Of a DNA stretch of 64,000 nucleotides, positions 54,674 to 64,000 are shown one piece after another (position 1 is the stretch's first letter; each line of letters begins with the position of its first letter). Under the pieces are notes generated by a model. It had not been told where the DNA came from. It saw only the letters and a program-made list of their open reading frames with translations, and did not search any database. Source of the stretch: Skeletonema tropicum (Eukaryota; Bacillariophyta; Thalassiosirophyceae; Thalassiosirales; Thalassiosiraceae); contig CM074139.1 of the NCBI GenBank assembly GCA_037178625.1, positions 1,674,001-1,738,000 on the forward strand, read 5' to 3'. The translations under genes were made by a program, and so were the position numbers.

Positions 54674-56630
54674 AGACCTGAGAATCGCTAGCTTTGGCCA
54701 CTAACAAAGTCTGTCCCAAAATTTTTTCACTTTGCCGGAGAATCTCCATTTTTCAAAAAATCACTGAATAACGACCATGATGGCCACATCTCCCCCTATG
54801 CCCCCTCCGCCGCCGATGGTCCGATCAACCCATATCGCCACCTGTAGCCTCATTTAGTCCGTGTCTACCGATGTCAACCGCGGAATAAACTATCTCGTGC
54901 GTCTATCCTCTTAGTTAGCGCCTTGACATATCTTGTGTCCGTTGGTGGAAATAACGATCTCCCCCGCTACACGACAACATCTTCATGGGCTCTGTGATCC
55001 TCTACAATGATATCAATCAACAAAATGTACGGGAAACCGATAGGATGCGAGTAGGCAGCGTGATTGTCGGCCATGACCACCGATATGAGCCATCAATTAT
55101 TATTACAAATACACGGCGTGATTATTCAAAATCGGCACAATTCACGTGGTGAGAGAGGAGAAATAATAATTACAACAGTCTACAGCAGTGCAGAGGGAAG
55201 TCCGAGGTTGATTGGTGATCACAGGTGATTTGTTCTGATATATTTAGGAGTAAATACGGCGTAGGTCAGTTTTTGAATGCGTCAGCTTCGTCGCTGCATA
55301 TGATTTTATAGCCTCCCAACACAATTGAAATCATCACTGTGGGGTGAGCTTGAGAGGTAACACATGGGAGCAACCAATGATAATGATGCAACAACTCTTG
55401 ATTGTTTAATGGCGCAGTGCTGGTCTGGGAAAGCTCGTTCATCGTACGAATAAGTGATACATTTGTGCTACTTGTGGCAGAATTAGTTAGAGGAAAAGAG
55501 GGAGATAGCAACCAGAAGTATTGACAGTGAAGAAGGGTATTCTTTGATGATTAACAACCTTGCAAGCACTATGTGACAAAGTGCAAAGGCGACGATTGAA
55601 TAGGTGGGTAGATTGATACTATCGACGTCATGGCAATCAGGGGACAAGTTTAAGCAGCAAAACGCCCAAAGAATACGGCAGAGAATAAACTAGGTTTTTG
55701 TTTAATTAAGAACACTTTACATGTAAGGGTTATTGGCATTACGAGGATCGCAGGTAGAGAATGCTCGTTCGATCGCAGGTAGAGAATGTAAGAGAACGAG
55801 CCGATGTCTTCTCTGTCTTTGGTGAGTAGGTGCACTTTTCGATAGTGGTATCATTTCCATTTGGAGCAATGAGCCAATCTTTTCCGTCGACAACTACAAG
55901 ACGAGGCATGCCAAGATTGGAGTTGAAGGATATGTATCAGGAAATAAATGGGGAGTCGAATGTAGCTGTTCCATCAGAATCTCTACAAGATAGTGCATTC
56001 TTCTCCTCCATTTCCGACTTCTGCTCTGCTAACATTTCTTTCCATTGATCTGGAGTGCGATCCTGTGCCTCCTGTGCCTCCTTTTCCTCCATCCCCAGTC
56101 TGCTTGCCACCTCTTCAACATTTCGTTTGTGCCGATGTTTTGTGATCTCCCATCATACGTGAATTGTGCCGATGTTAAATTATCACGCCGTGTATTTGTA
56201 ATAATAATTGATGGCTCATATCGGTGACCACGAGCTATAACCACGCCACCCACTCGCATCCTATCGTTGAACCGTCAGTGCTATTGATTTATATTATTGT
56301 AGAGGAGCACAGAGCCAATAAAGATGTTGTCGTGCAGCGGTGGAGATCGTTATTTCCACCAACGGACACAAGATATGTCAAGGCGCTTACTAAGTGCGTA
56401 GACACACGAGATAATTTATTCCGCGGTTGCCATCGGTAGACACGGACTAAATGAGGCTACAGGTGGCGATATGGGGTGGTAGGACCATCGGCGGCGGAGG
56501 GAGCATATCAGGGAGATGTGGCCATCATGGTCGTTATTTTGTGACTTCTTGAAAAATGAGGCTGGTTTGGAGATTCTCCGGCAAAGTGAAAAAATTTTGG
56601 GACAAAATTGGCGGCTCGATTCTCAGGTCT
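54674..56630. mobile_element. 1.96-kb element with ~480-bp TIRs, CATG duplication
   Basis: Both ends read AGACCTGAGAATCG, and the inverted match extends about 475-480 bp inward (54674-55149 and 56156-56630) at roughly 90% identity. CATG flanks both sides; the left arm has a single CATG at 39583-39586. The central ~1 kb holds only short frames (81 codons at 55266-55511 minus; 72 codons at 55830-56048 plus). Very long TIRs with a 4-bp palindromic target do not let me choose a superfamily. Confidence 0.88.
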
Positions 56631-56759
56631 CATGTGGTTCCCGTGCGTGCGTGCTGGCATGAAATTACCTATGTACTTATATACACATCATAGAAGTAGA
56701 AGTAGGTACCTAGGTAGAAATGGTTCATATATCTCTTATTGTGGAGCACTCCCAACTAA

Positions 56760-56831
56760 TCCGAGATAGTATAGTGGCTAGTATCCCCGCCTGTCACGCG
56801 GGAGACCGGGGTTCGATTCCCCGTCTCGGAG
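56760..56831 (+). tRNA. tRNA-Asp(GUC), duplicate copy
   Basis: Identical to 39386-39457 in the opposite orientation, with the same flanks for several hundred bases. The tRNA body is intact, so this copy should be functional if the flanking 5' context is enough for RNA polymerase III (internal A and B boxes are present). Confidence 0.95.
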
Positions 56832-57400
56832 GTATCGTTTTGCTTCTCCTGACTACGATACATTTTTTCATCATGCTACATGCTGCCTACCTACACTCTT
56901 TTGCTAGAAGTACCTACCTACCAGCTACCAGCCCACCCAGGATCACAGGTCATCATTACGTCCAAGTGAAGCATTGGGTTACTGCTACCATGGCTCACTC
57001 CTTTCTTTTGTAAGTGTCTCCAGCTTACTCTCCAGCTTACTGGGAGATAGGAGTATCATTATGTGTTCAAACCAGGCAATGTCGATTTGTTACATACTTA
57101 TCGTTGATTCGGTCATTGAAAAAAAGTTTCTCCTTCAGTTTCAACTTGCTTCTGATGCTCCTTCAAATTCAACAAACCTGTTTGGTTTGGGGTAAGCCAC
57201 TTCTGGGGAAGGAGGCATGTGTTCCCGCCATACCTCATGATGTCTAGAGTATCATGAATAAGTATCTAATCCGATTAACTTTGTATTATTTAACCAAGGT
57301 ACTTATTTATGTGTACGCTAATGAAATGTAATGATTATCGTACGTACGATAATAATGGTCTATCTATCTAATAATTTGATTAAAAGCACTGCATGCCCTC

Positions 57401-58105
57401 TTACCAATCCCGATTTAAATTTTTGGAACTGATACTTTCATCATCATTAGTCATAGGGATCCCACCTCCACCCCACAGGGCATTCATTTCATCGCTTTCT
57501 GCCTGTCGATTGTAATCTTCCTCCTCTGTCGCATCAAACCCGTAAGAAGCGGCATAGCCTCCTTTGGCCATCGCGGATTGAGGCCTTCCATTATCATCAC
57601 CTCTGTCATCCAAAATTGGAGCTCGTGCATCACCTGGGTAGTCTGTCTCAATACGTCTCAGTTCCTCCAACAGGAAATCGGATGCCATCATGGCAGCACT
57701 TGTCATCGAACCATCAAGTTCCTTGGCTTCACCATTACTTGCAGCATCTTTTCCCAGACGCATCTCCAACGCCTGACAGATAACATTTACCATATTGCCC
57801 CCATCAATCTGGGAGCGATCCACCTTATTCGCAGCAGGAGTCGAATCATGCATAAATGAAGTATCTTCATCCCTCACAGAGCTCCTGTCACCTGCAAATC
57901 TGTCGCGACGCGGAGAGCCTCCATATCTTTCCTGTCAACCTTCATCCCCTCCACATCACTCCAATCGCGCAGTCGTAACATCCTTTCCAATTTCTCCATC
58001 CCAATGCGACCAAGCGTCTTTTCATTCTGCTGGTAAACCAATCCTGTCGGAATACCCTTCTGCGCTGTACGGACTTGCTTTGTACGTAAAATGTTCACCA
58101 TGGGC
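57401..58105 (-). pseudogene. truncated DUF1415 gene copy
   Basis: Encodes the last ~230 residues of the intact protein at 36858-38816. Between 'LQVTGA' and 'VRDEDTSF' it has two extra bases (CT near 57880), which put the parts in different frames. It lacks the promoter, exon 1 and the DUF1415 core. Its 158-codon C-terminal section is otherwise identical to the parent. Confidence 0.9.
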
Positions 58106-58107
58106 CA

Positions 58108-58227
58108 ATGTCGATTCGTTTTACATACTTATCGTTGATTCGGTCATTGAAAAAAAGTTTCTCCTTCAATTTCAACTTGCTTCTGATGCTCCTTCAAATT
58201 CATCAAACCTGTTTGGTTTGGGTTTCT
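58108..58227. repeat. third copy of the tRNA-flank segment
   Basis: Just outside the right arm, 'TTACATACTTATCGTTGATT' and the following ~100 bp repeat 57090-57195 in direct orientation (left-arm equivalent ~39025-39135), with more mismatches than the arms show between themselves. It may mark the site whose similarity guided the rearrangement, or be part of an older copy. Confidence 0.85.
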
Positions 58228-58402
58228 AGAGGGACAGGAATCATTTTGTGCAAATTACATCATGCTAATCATATTTTGCACCCAGGCGTCTCAGCCCATT
58301 TTATTCAGTACTTATTTCGTTGCTCCTTTTTTGGCACACTTACTTACTGGGTGGTTCTTACGTTAACCATGCATGGGAAACTTCCACACGGTACAACCTC
58401 AG

Positions 58403-58505
58403 TCAAGGTCAAGCGGGCTTGAAGCGGCCTCAGATTCAAGAAGAGTCTTTTTAGTTTCGAGGGCATCTTTGAAGTATTTGCTTACATCCTCCTTTGACCA
58501 GGCTA
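58403..58505 (-). CDS. possible 3'-terminal exon, unknown protein
   Basis: The minus strand reads 'WSKEDVSKYFKDALETKKTL..ESEAASSPLDLD' and then a stop at 58403, preceded by a TTAG that could be a splice acceptor. Composition is protein-like, but no matching upstream exon or family was found. Confidence 0.2.
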
Positions 58506-58884
58506 AGCCTCAGCTACAGCAACTCAGACTCAGCCTGATACAAAAACAATTGATGCTGCAACGCGCTCTCCTCAAGATCTAGGTCAGTCATATTGAGCTA
58601 AAGCTAAGATGATTCTTCACTATTAGGCGACATACACGTAATGACTTGCGGTAGCTGCTGGTATTCCGTAGAAAGGCGAATGTAAATGATATATGATCAA
58701 TACTTACATGTGTATTTGTAATACACATGTGTATTTGTAATACAAGAGAGAAAACTTCGTAGATTCTTCGATAATTGATTTAGTACGCTATGCCAATTTG
58801 TATACAGTATAGTCTCGGGCATTCAATGGTGATAAGATGCGGCCTCTAGCGCAACGATAACTGTTGTATACATTAAAGTTTTGG

Positions 58885-59076
58885 TCATTCAGGAACGTCC
58901 CAATGTAAGTACAGGATTTCATCGGATGGATCTTGTACAGGGGACACGTCTTTCAATGCCATTCCCATCTCAGCAAAAGCCTTCGAGAGCTCGTCCAAGT
59001 CCAAAAGCAAATTTGTGTGACATTCAAAGTACATCCTTGTGCACCGCTTCACCTTAGCGATAGGCGACAGACTCAC
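58885..59076 (-). CDS. short protein-like ORF, unknown
   Basis: The frame contains 'RCTRMYFECHTNLLLDLDEL' and 'FAEMGMALKDVSPVQDPSDE' and ends at 58885. The apparent first codon is GTG inside a possible splice-donor-like GTGAGT, so it may be an exon rather than a gene. No family recognised. Confidence 0.25.
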   Translation of the reverse strand: MSLSPIAKVKRCTRMYFECHTNLLLDLDELSKAFAEMGMALKDVSPVQDPSDEILYLHWDVPE

Positions 59077-59144
59077 TTGTAGTTTGCATGCTTGCTGGAC
59101 AGGATTGGCAGTGTTCCTTCAACCCATTTTGAGCTACATGATGC

Positions 59145-59342
59145 ATGTTGCATGTCGACGAGTTTCGTGCGGACGGTAGCATCACGCTCACTGGGTATGG
59201 AATAGTAGAGCAAAGGGTCATTCTTTGTGAGAGATATGATACTTGTGCGGAGAGAGAATTGTTCACTTTGACTTTTCGGGGAGTAGGATCAGCTGGAGAC
59301 CTTCCTTGGGAACACATAGTGAGAGTGATATCAGAATATTAA
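59145..59342 (+). CDS. small ORF (65 aa), unknown
   Basis: ATG at 59145, stop at 59342; an in-frame TGA lies just upstream. The reading ('FRADGSITLTGYGIVEQRV', 'LTFRGVGSAGDLPWEH') looks like folded protein, with alternating hydrophobic residues and Gly turns. It may be an intact small gene or a terminal exon. The minus strand is also open here, but with a less protein-like composition. Confidence 0.3.
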   Translation: MLHVDEFRADGSITLTGYGIVEQRVILCERYDTCAERELFTLTFRGVGSAGDLPWEHIVRVISEY

Positions 59343-59536
59343 ATATGCGAAGAATGCATCAGTGCGAACTCTTACGACTTCTGCGCTTGGCGCTTGTGCG
59401 TTAAAGTGAAACAATGTACACTTCGAAATCACAGTCACAGGGAACAGGCCAGGAGTAGAGGGAGCAGGGAACGAGCAGGGAACACGAATTAAAAGTGCGG
59501 TTACTTCCCTACATTAGCTTCAAAATATTACATATT

Positions 59537-59537
<1 letters not shown>

Positions 59538-59573
<36 letters not shown>
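59538..59573. repeat. (CT)n microsatellite
   Basis: About 18 uninterrupted CT dinucleotides. Confidence 0.95.
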
Positions 59574-59576
<3 letters not shown>

Positions 59577-59794
59577 GGTACCCCAGGAGAAGACACACAT
59601 GCCGGGACAGGGTGGCAAGTACGGTAGGCAGGGATGATTTTGAATCTACCCTTCCCCCTATTGCGCAACGGACTCCCCTCACCGATGACCGTAGTGAACC
59701 CCAACTTCCAGGGAGATACTACCACGACACCATTCCCCCCTCCAGCCATTAGTTTCCCCCATTTGCCCTCCAACTCGTCCAAGCCCGCTTGGGA

Positions 59795-61126
59795 TTAGAT
59801 TATCGGTTCAATCATACTAATCGGACGCAAGTCAGTCGAATAAGCTAGATCTTCGGGGAACACTTCCTCATCCTCATTGAAGCTGTGGAATATATCATAG
59901 TCAATTGCTTGTCGTTGATAACCCTCCCATAGTAACTCGTATCTTTCCCCCCCTCGATCTTTCCCGCAATGCTGTTACCCGAACAAGTCGTCCACGAGTC
60001 TTCATGATCATGTAGAAAGATTGATTGTTATCAGAGCCTCCAACTACATCGACGATCAAATCAATCTTACCTCTCCATCGGATGGCATTAAAGGGTGAGA
60101 TGAGATGAGTGACAGCGTGGATAGTTGCGCCAGCATTCGTCGCTAGATTACCCGACGCTACCCAACTGGACTGCCGGAGTCGACAATCAACACGCTCTTT
60201 CCAAAGAGATGACTCCTTTTTAGCTCAGCATCATCCATATTATTTGAAGGACTGGCCTGTACTTCAGCGTCAGCTATCATGTACATCGACAGCAGTCCAA
60301 CCACATCATTACTGTCTGCCTCTTCAGGCAGAGCAATCGCATCCTTCGCATGAATATACTTACTGAGAGCATCCATCTCCATACGGTAGGATGGAAGCAA
60401 TACGCTCGTCCAATAAGGACTTTGCCTCCATTCCTGAACCTGCACGCACGACAGTCCTGGCACCCACACGTCATCCTTTAAGCCTTCGTTGTTGTCACGT
60501 CGGAGTCGTTCGAGGCAGTCTCGTGTAGAGATTACAGTTGCATCTACTCGAATCAGGACTTCATCTTCCGAGAGTTCTGACATTTCGCCATCTTTCCTCA
60601 ATACAAATCCTTCTCCTGGGCTATAACAAGCTTCCTCGAAGTGATGCTGATGAATAAGCGTCTCGACAGCATCAGTGCCAGGAAATAAATCCACCCAACG
60701 GCCCAATACTACGTTTATTTGCGGAGAATCTTTTTGCTCCTCTACTACAATTTCTTCCCCGCCACCGTCATCTTCCTCATGGTTCATCCTCTGTCTGATG
60801 CGGGTCAAAAAATAGTACTATCGTGTCTTCGCCTCATCTCCCTGATCATCACCCTCTTCCTGATCATCTCGACCATCATCACTTTGTACAACCAACGTCC
60901 CACCTTCCTCCTCCTCTTCCTCAACCGGAAGCATGAGATGATGCAATTCCATAGCCATAATTTCATTGGCATCTTTCACACCATCCGGAAAACCACATTG
61001 AAGTTGACAAAACATCGAACGCGTAATCTGCAGCATCATCCATTGGAGATAAAGATAGAATATCGTCCACAAAGTTTGACAGTTCTTCGTCTTCTTCGAC
61101 ATTGCTGTTGCTGTTGCTGCTGTTGC

Positions 61127-61187
<61 letters not shown>

Positions 61188-61697
61188 GGCTGATGCTGAA
61201 TCTTCGGATGCCGATGATTCATTGTCGTTCTCGAGAGATTCCTCAGAGGATGAGATTGACTTGTCATAATTGTCATTGAAGAGAGCACGTGAAAACCTAC
61301 AGTTTCTTTGGAGGCTGTAGACGTCACGTTCAGAGTGAGTGGCGTTCAAAACATCGCATTCAAGTTGGGATGTCGGGCTAGCACTACGTTGCGATGGAAG
61401 TACCATCTCACTACTTACAGTATCTTGCCCTTCCATCTTGACGACACTTATTGCCTTCTTCATCGGCGTCTGCACAACTTCATCAGTATTTGATCTGTCG
61501 GTATTCTGAGAACCGAGCCCACGAAGAGTGACCTCCACACCACCCAACGCAGCAGCACCCACATTTCCGTCGGCCTCAGCTATGGCCAACTTGTACGCTT
61601 GCAGAATCATTGATGACATGGTGACGGAGGCTTCAGCCTCAGCCTCAGCTGACTTGTTACGAGCTGCTCTTCTTCTTCTTGGCCAGGACACCACCAT
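59795..61697 (-). pseudogene. medium-chain dehydrogenase-like gene with Asn-rich N-terminal extension, decaying
   Basis: From an ATG at 61697 (MVVSWPRRRRAARNK) the minus strand encodes a basic then acidic, Ser/Asn-rich section with a poly-Asn run. A frame change near 60990 leads to an acidic section ending at a TAG near 60815. In the same frame an MDR-type catalytic-domain segment follows ('ELSEDEVLIRVDATVISTRD', 'VWVPGLSCVQV', 'KSVLIVDSGSPVG'). Another shift near 60165 and one at the G7 run at 59947-59953 precede nucleotide-binding and C-terminal pieces ('ATNAGATIHAVTHL', 'KIDLIVDVVGGSDN', 'RGRLVRV'), to a stop at 59795. MDR enzymes are NAD(P)H-dependent alcohol/quinone oxidoreductases. The GxGxxG segment is largely deleted. 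Three or four breaks make it a pseudogene unless homopolymer errors explain them. Confidence 0.6.
61127..61188. repeat. (TTG)n trinucleotide repeat coding poly-Asn
   Basis: About 20 pure TTG units (AAC on the coding strand) preceded by mixed TTG/CTG units. They encode a run of Asn in the gene above. The copy at 62857-63471 lacks the run. Confidence 0.95.
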
Positions 61698-61910
61698 CGT
61701 CGTCTTATTGCTGTTTCCATTCAATGTCCTTATTCTGCACCAACAAATAGTTCATCAAATGCTTCGCGTTTATGTTTGGGCGGGCTACCACAAAAAGTGA
61801 GTGTTTTATCATCCATTCTCCAGCATCCAAACGGCATGTAAAGAAGACTTTTCTTGTACTCAAGAATTCAGAAGAACAAAAGAGAAGGCGGGGACGCGGG
61901 CGTTGACATG

Positions 61911-62010
61911 TCGTGCGTCACCTTGGAAATCGTAGATTTGTAGCTGTAACCTCTCATAGATCGATTTCACGCTCACCTCTCTCTATCGACCGACGGCTTG
62001 CACTGACAGG
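61911..62010. repeat. 100-bp direct repeat, copy 1
   Basis: TCGTGCGTCACCTTGGAAAT ... TTGCACTGACAGG, identical at 62318-62417. The 307 bp between copies hold no recognised gene. Confidence 0.95.
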
Positions 62011-62317
62011 TTCATGAGCCCTTTACGGCTCGGACCGGCAGCGGCGCTGCTATCGGCTCTTCCCTTTCTTACTATGCTGGGATGCTGCTTGCTACCTTTG
62101 TCGGCTCTGAGCAACCTCTCCTGCGTTGCGGGCCGTGTGATGTCTCCGGTCATTTCACGTACGTCATCGTCATCATCACCTAACCATCGTCGCATTAATT
62201 GTCTATCTCAGTGGTTCTTTGCATCTTCTCGTATTGCTGGCGTCTCTAGTTCCTGGGCAAGTCCGATATCTCTCGATGGCAAAGATGGGGGATGACAGCA
62301 CAGATATGTGCCACGTG

Positions 62318-62417
62318 TCGTGCGTCACCTTGGAAATCGTAGATTTGTAGCTGTAACCTCTCATAGATCGATTTCACGCTCACCTCTCTCTATCGACCGA
62401 CGGCTTGCACTGACAGG
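62318..62417. repeat. 100-bp direct repeat, copy 2
   Basis: Identical to 61911-62010, same orientation. Confidence 0.95.
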
Positions 62418-62856
62418 CGTCCTTCATTTCTGCTTTCCCACCAACAAGAGAGGATTGTTCAGAGCTCCGATGAACAATGGATGCTCTTCAGACCTCTTCC
62501 CTCTTCGTCTTCCAGCCAGTGTACGTGTCTCCTAACAACTACTGTACGAGAGCGATGCGGTAGCCGAGGGGAAAGAGAAGCGGGAGGGACCTGCTCGTGC
62601 GGGTCAAGTCTCCCGATGAGGCAAGGGGGCAAAGTTGGCGATCACTTCGTGCGTAAGGGGACAAAAACACCACTTTTGAGGACATTAGTTTAGAGTGGGT
62701 TCCAGCGGTGTTACAGTTAGTGTTGGCACATCAAAACTGAGCTAATACCATCGCCTCAAATGTTTGGGTCGATATTTGGTCCCTACCAGTGTTTAATTGC
62801 CTCTATTAGTAGTCGTATGGGCATGATCTGTCATGATCGATGAGTTGTGAAACTCA
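62418..62856. other. no gene recognised
   Basis: Short frames only; a G-rich stretch near 62560-62640. Nothing can be supported. Confidence 0.4.
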
Positions 62857-63471
62857 TCAAAAAAGCCTCAATTTTTTGTCCCCACATGGGGACAATTTAT
62901 CACACACATTATTTGGAAATTCTTCGTCTTCTTCGTCTTCACTGTCGCTGTCGTTGTCGTTGCTGCTGGTTGACGCTGCATCTTCAGATGCCATACAGTC
63001 TCGGCAATACCGTAATCCGCATGCCGTACAGACTAGGCAATATCGTAAACATCGTAGAGTCGATGTTTGGATTGCAGCAGATGTTTCATTGTCGCTTTCG
63101 AGAGATTCCTCAGAGGATGAGGTTGAGTTGGAATAGCTCTTTTCTTGGAGGCTATCGACGTCACGTTCAGAGTCTTTGGAAGTAGTACTTTCAGTATCTT
63201 GCCCTTCCATCTTGACGACACTTATTGCCTTCTTCATCGGCGTCTGCACAGCATCATCAGTATTTGATCTGTCGGTATTCTGAGAACCGAGCCCACGAAG
63301 ATTGATCTCCACATCACCCAACGCAGCAGCATCCACATTTCCGTCGGCCTCAGCTATGGCCAACTTGTACGCTTGCAGAATCATTGATGACATGGTGACG
63401 GAGGCTTCAGCCTCAGCCTCAGCTGACTTGTTACGAGCTGCTCTTCTTCTTCTTGGCCAGGACACCACCAT
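62857..63471 (-). CDS. partial duplicate of the Asn-rich N-terminal gene
   Basis: From the ATG at 63471 this encodes about 204 aa. It parallels the N-terminal part of the pseudogene at 59795-61697 ('SSMILQAYKLAIAEADGNV', 'LRGLGSQNTDRSNTD', 'KKAISVVKMEGQD'). It lacks the poly-Asn run and carries an inserted near-tandem ~30-bp unit (62990-63050: 'CATACAGTCTCGGCAATACC' / 'CGTACAGACTAGGCAATATC') coding a Cys-containing insert. It has no dehydrogenase domain. Homology continues upstream to about 63710 (matching 61800-61905), so the 5' flank was copied too. It is probably a truncated, possibly transcribed duplicate; function unknown. Confidence 0.4.
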   Translation of the reverse strand: MVVSWPRRRRAARNKSAEAEAEASVTMSSMILQAYKLAIAEADGNVDAAALGDVEINLRGLGSQNTDRSNTDDAVQTPMKKAISVVKMEGQDTESTTSKDSERDVDSLQEKSYSNSTSSSEESLESDNETSAAIQTSTLRCLRYCLVCTACGLRYCRDCMASEDAASTSSNDNDSDSEDEEDEEFPNNVCDKLSPCGDKKLRLF

Positions 63472-63934
63472 CGTCGTCTTATTGCTGTTTCCATTCAATG
63501 TCCTTATTCTGCACCAACAAATAGTATGTAAATTATCATCAAATGATTCGCTCGCTTTTAAGTATTTTTGGGCGGGCTGCTACAAAAAGTGAGTGTTTAT
63601 CATCCATTCTCCAGCATCCAAACGGCATGTAAAGAAGACTTTTCTTGTACTCAAGAATTCAGAAGAACAAAAAAGAAGGCTTTGCGCGCGGGGACGCGGG
63701 CCTTTGATGCGCCGAGGCACTCTCCGACGATACGTCCAACTGAGAATCCATCTAACTCATGTCTGGACTCCCATTAATCAAAACGATACTTCTCGCAAAC
63801 TTACGATGCTCTCCTATCCTACCTCTCCACCACACTTATCTCAGGCTGACACTACGATACTGTTGTTTGTTCTCATGTCATTTGTTTCATTGACAACAAC
63901 AACAGAAATATTAAATTAAGCCTGCAGCAACAAC

Positions 63935-64000
63935 ATGGCGACGACTACTCTCAAACAGAAAAGCAATGATGACAATGCTCGACATGCCATCGAGAGATTG
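63935..64000 (+). CDS. 5' end of a gene running off the window
   Basis: The ATG at 63935 has a favourable AACATGGCG context and opens 22 codons (MATTTLKQKSNDDNARHAIE..) to the window edge. Too little is seen to identify it. Confidence 0.4.
   Translation, partial: MATTTLKQKSNDDNARHAIERL

Larger units (their letters stand above)
50238..58106. repeat. right arm of inverted duplication
   Basis: Inverse of 38111-48296. Without its three inserted elements (50404-51597, 51937-54509 and 54674-56630) it is about 2.1 kb, equal to the left arm without its own two. The spacer between arms (48297-50237) holds most of the FAD oxidase gene. Confidence 0.92.

Noticed and set aside
60818..61327. 169-codon minus-strand ORF with poly-Thr
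   Set aside because: Upstream of about 61000 it is the trinucleotide repeat read in the wrong frame; only its last ~60 codons fit the dehydrogenase pseudogene.

Overview
The window looks like nuclear DNA of a diatom or close stramenopile. The genes are eukaryotic, with short GT-AG introns (about 75-200 bp). Predicted proteins carry organelle or secretory N-termini, there is one cytosolic-type tRNA-Asp(GUC), and the Ty1/copia and tyrosine-recombinase remnants resemble types I associate with diatom genomes. The species cannot be named from sequence alone. Confident protein genes fill roughly a quarter of the window; much of the rest is transposable elements, recent duplications and decaying genes.

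Layout. 1-2821: no convincing gene; two MITE-like elements, one with Stowaway-type ends. 2852-5236: a MAT2B/RmlD-like reductase and, convergent to it, a protein-L-isoaspartate methyltransferase with a signal-like N-terminus. 5599-8089: two direct ~0.92-kb copies of a small gene of unknown function, with a scrap of the 18-kb ATPase gene between them. 8100-17900: mostly decayed DNA (copia RT scrap, tyrosine-recombinase scrap, degenerate direct repeats). 18190-22666: a three-exon gene for a ~1,438-aa protein with a broken kinase-like segment and a large STAND/AAA-type predicted ATPase. 23041-25673: a foldback element, then a 1.78-kb TIR element with TTA target duplication carrying a protein gene I do not recognise. 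28993-38816: intact gene cluster (AIF-like flavoprotein, small secreted protein, ten-exon secreted PhoX/DUF839-like protein, plastid-type DUF1415 protein).

38111-58106 is the most striking part: an inverted duplication of about 2.1 kb of original DNA. It holds the 3' ends of two convergent genes (DUF1415 and an FAD-linked oxidase) with a tRNA-Asp between them. Five different mobile elements later inserted at different places in the two arms, and each arm supplies the empty site for the other's insertions. One insertion, a near-perfect-LTR element carrying a 1,676-codon ORF, splits the FAD oxidase gene. The oxidase also has a frameshift and a missing 5' end, so it is a pseudogene.

58107-64000: a decaying medium-chain dehydrogenase gene with an Asn-rich N-terminal extension, a partial direct duplicate of that extension, further repeats, and the first 22 codons of a gene running off the end. 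I see no operon-like functional grouping. Several frameshifts lie in or beside homopolymers, so some 'pseudogenes' may reflect consensus errors. The inverted duplication could also be a haplotype or fold-back assembly artefact.
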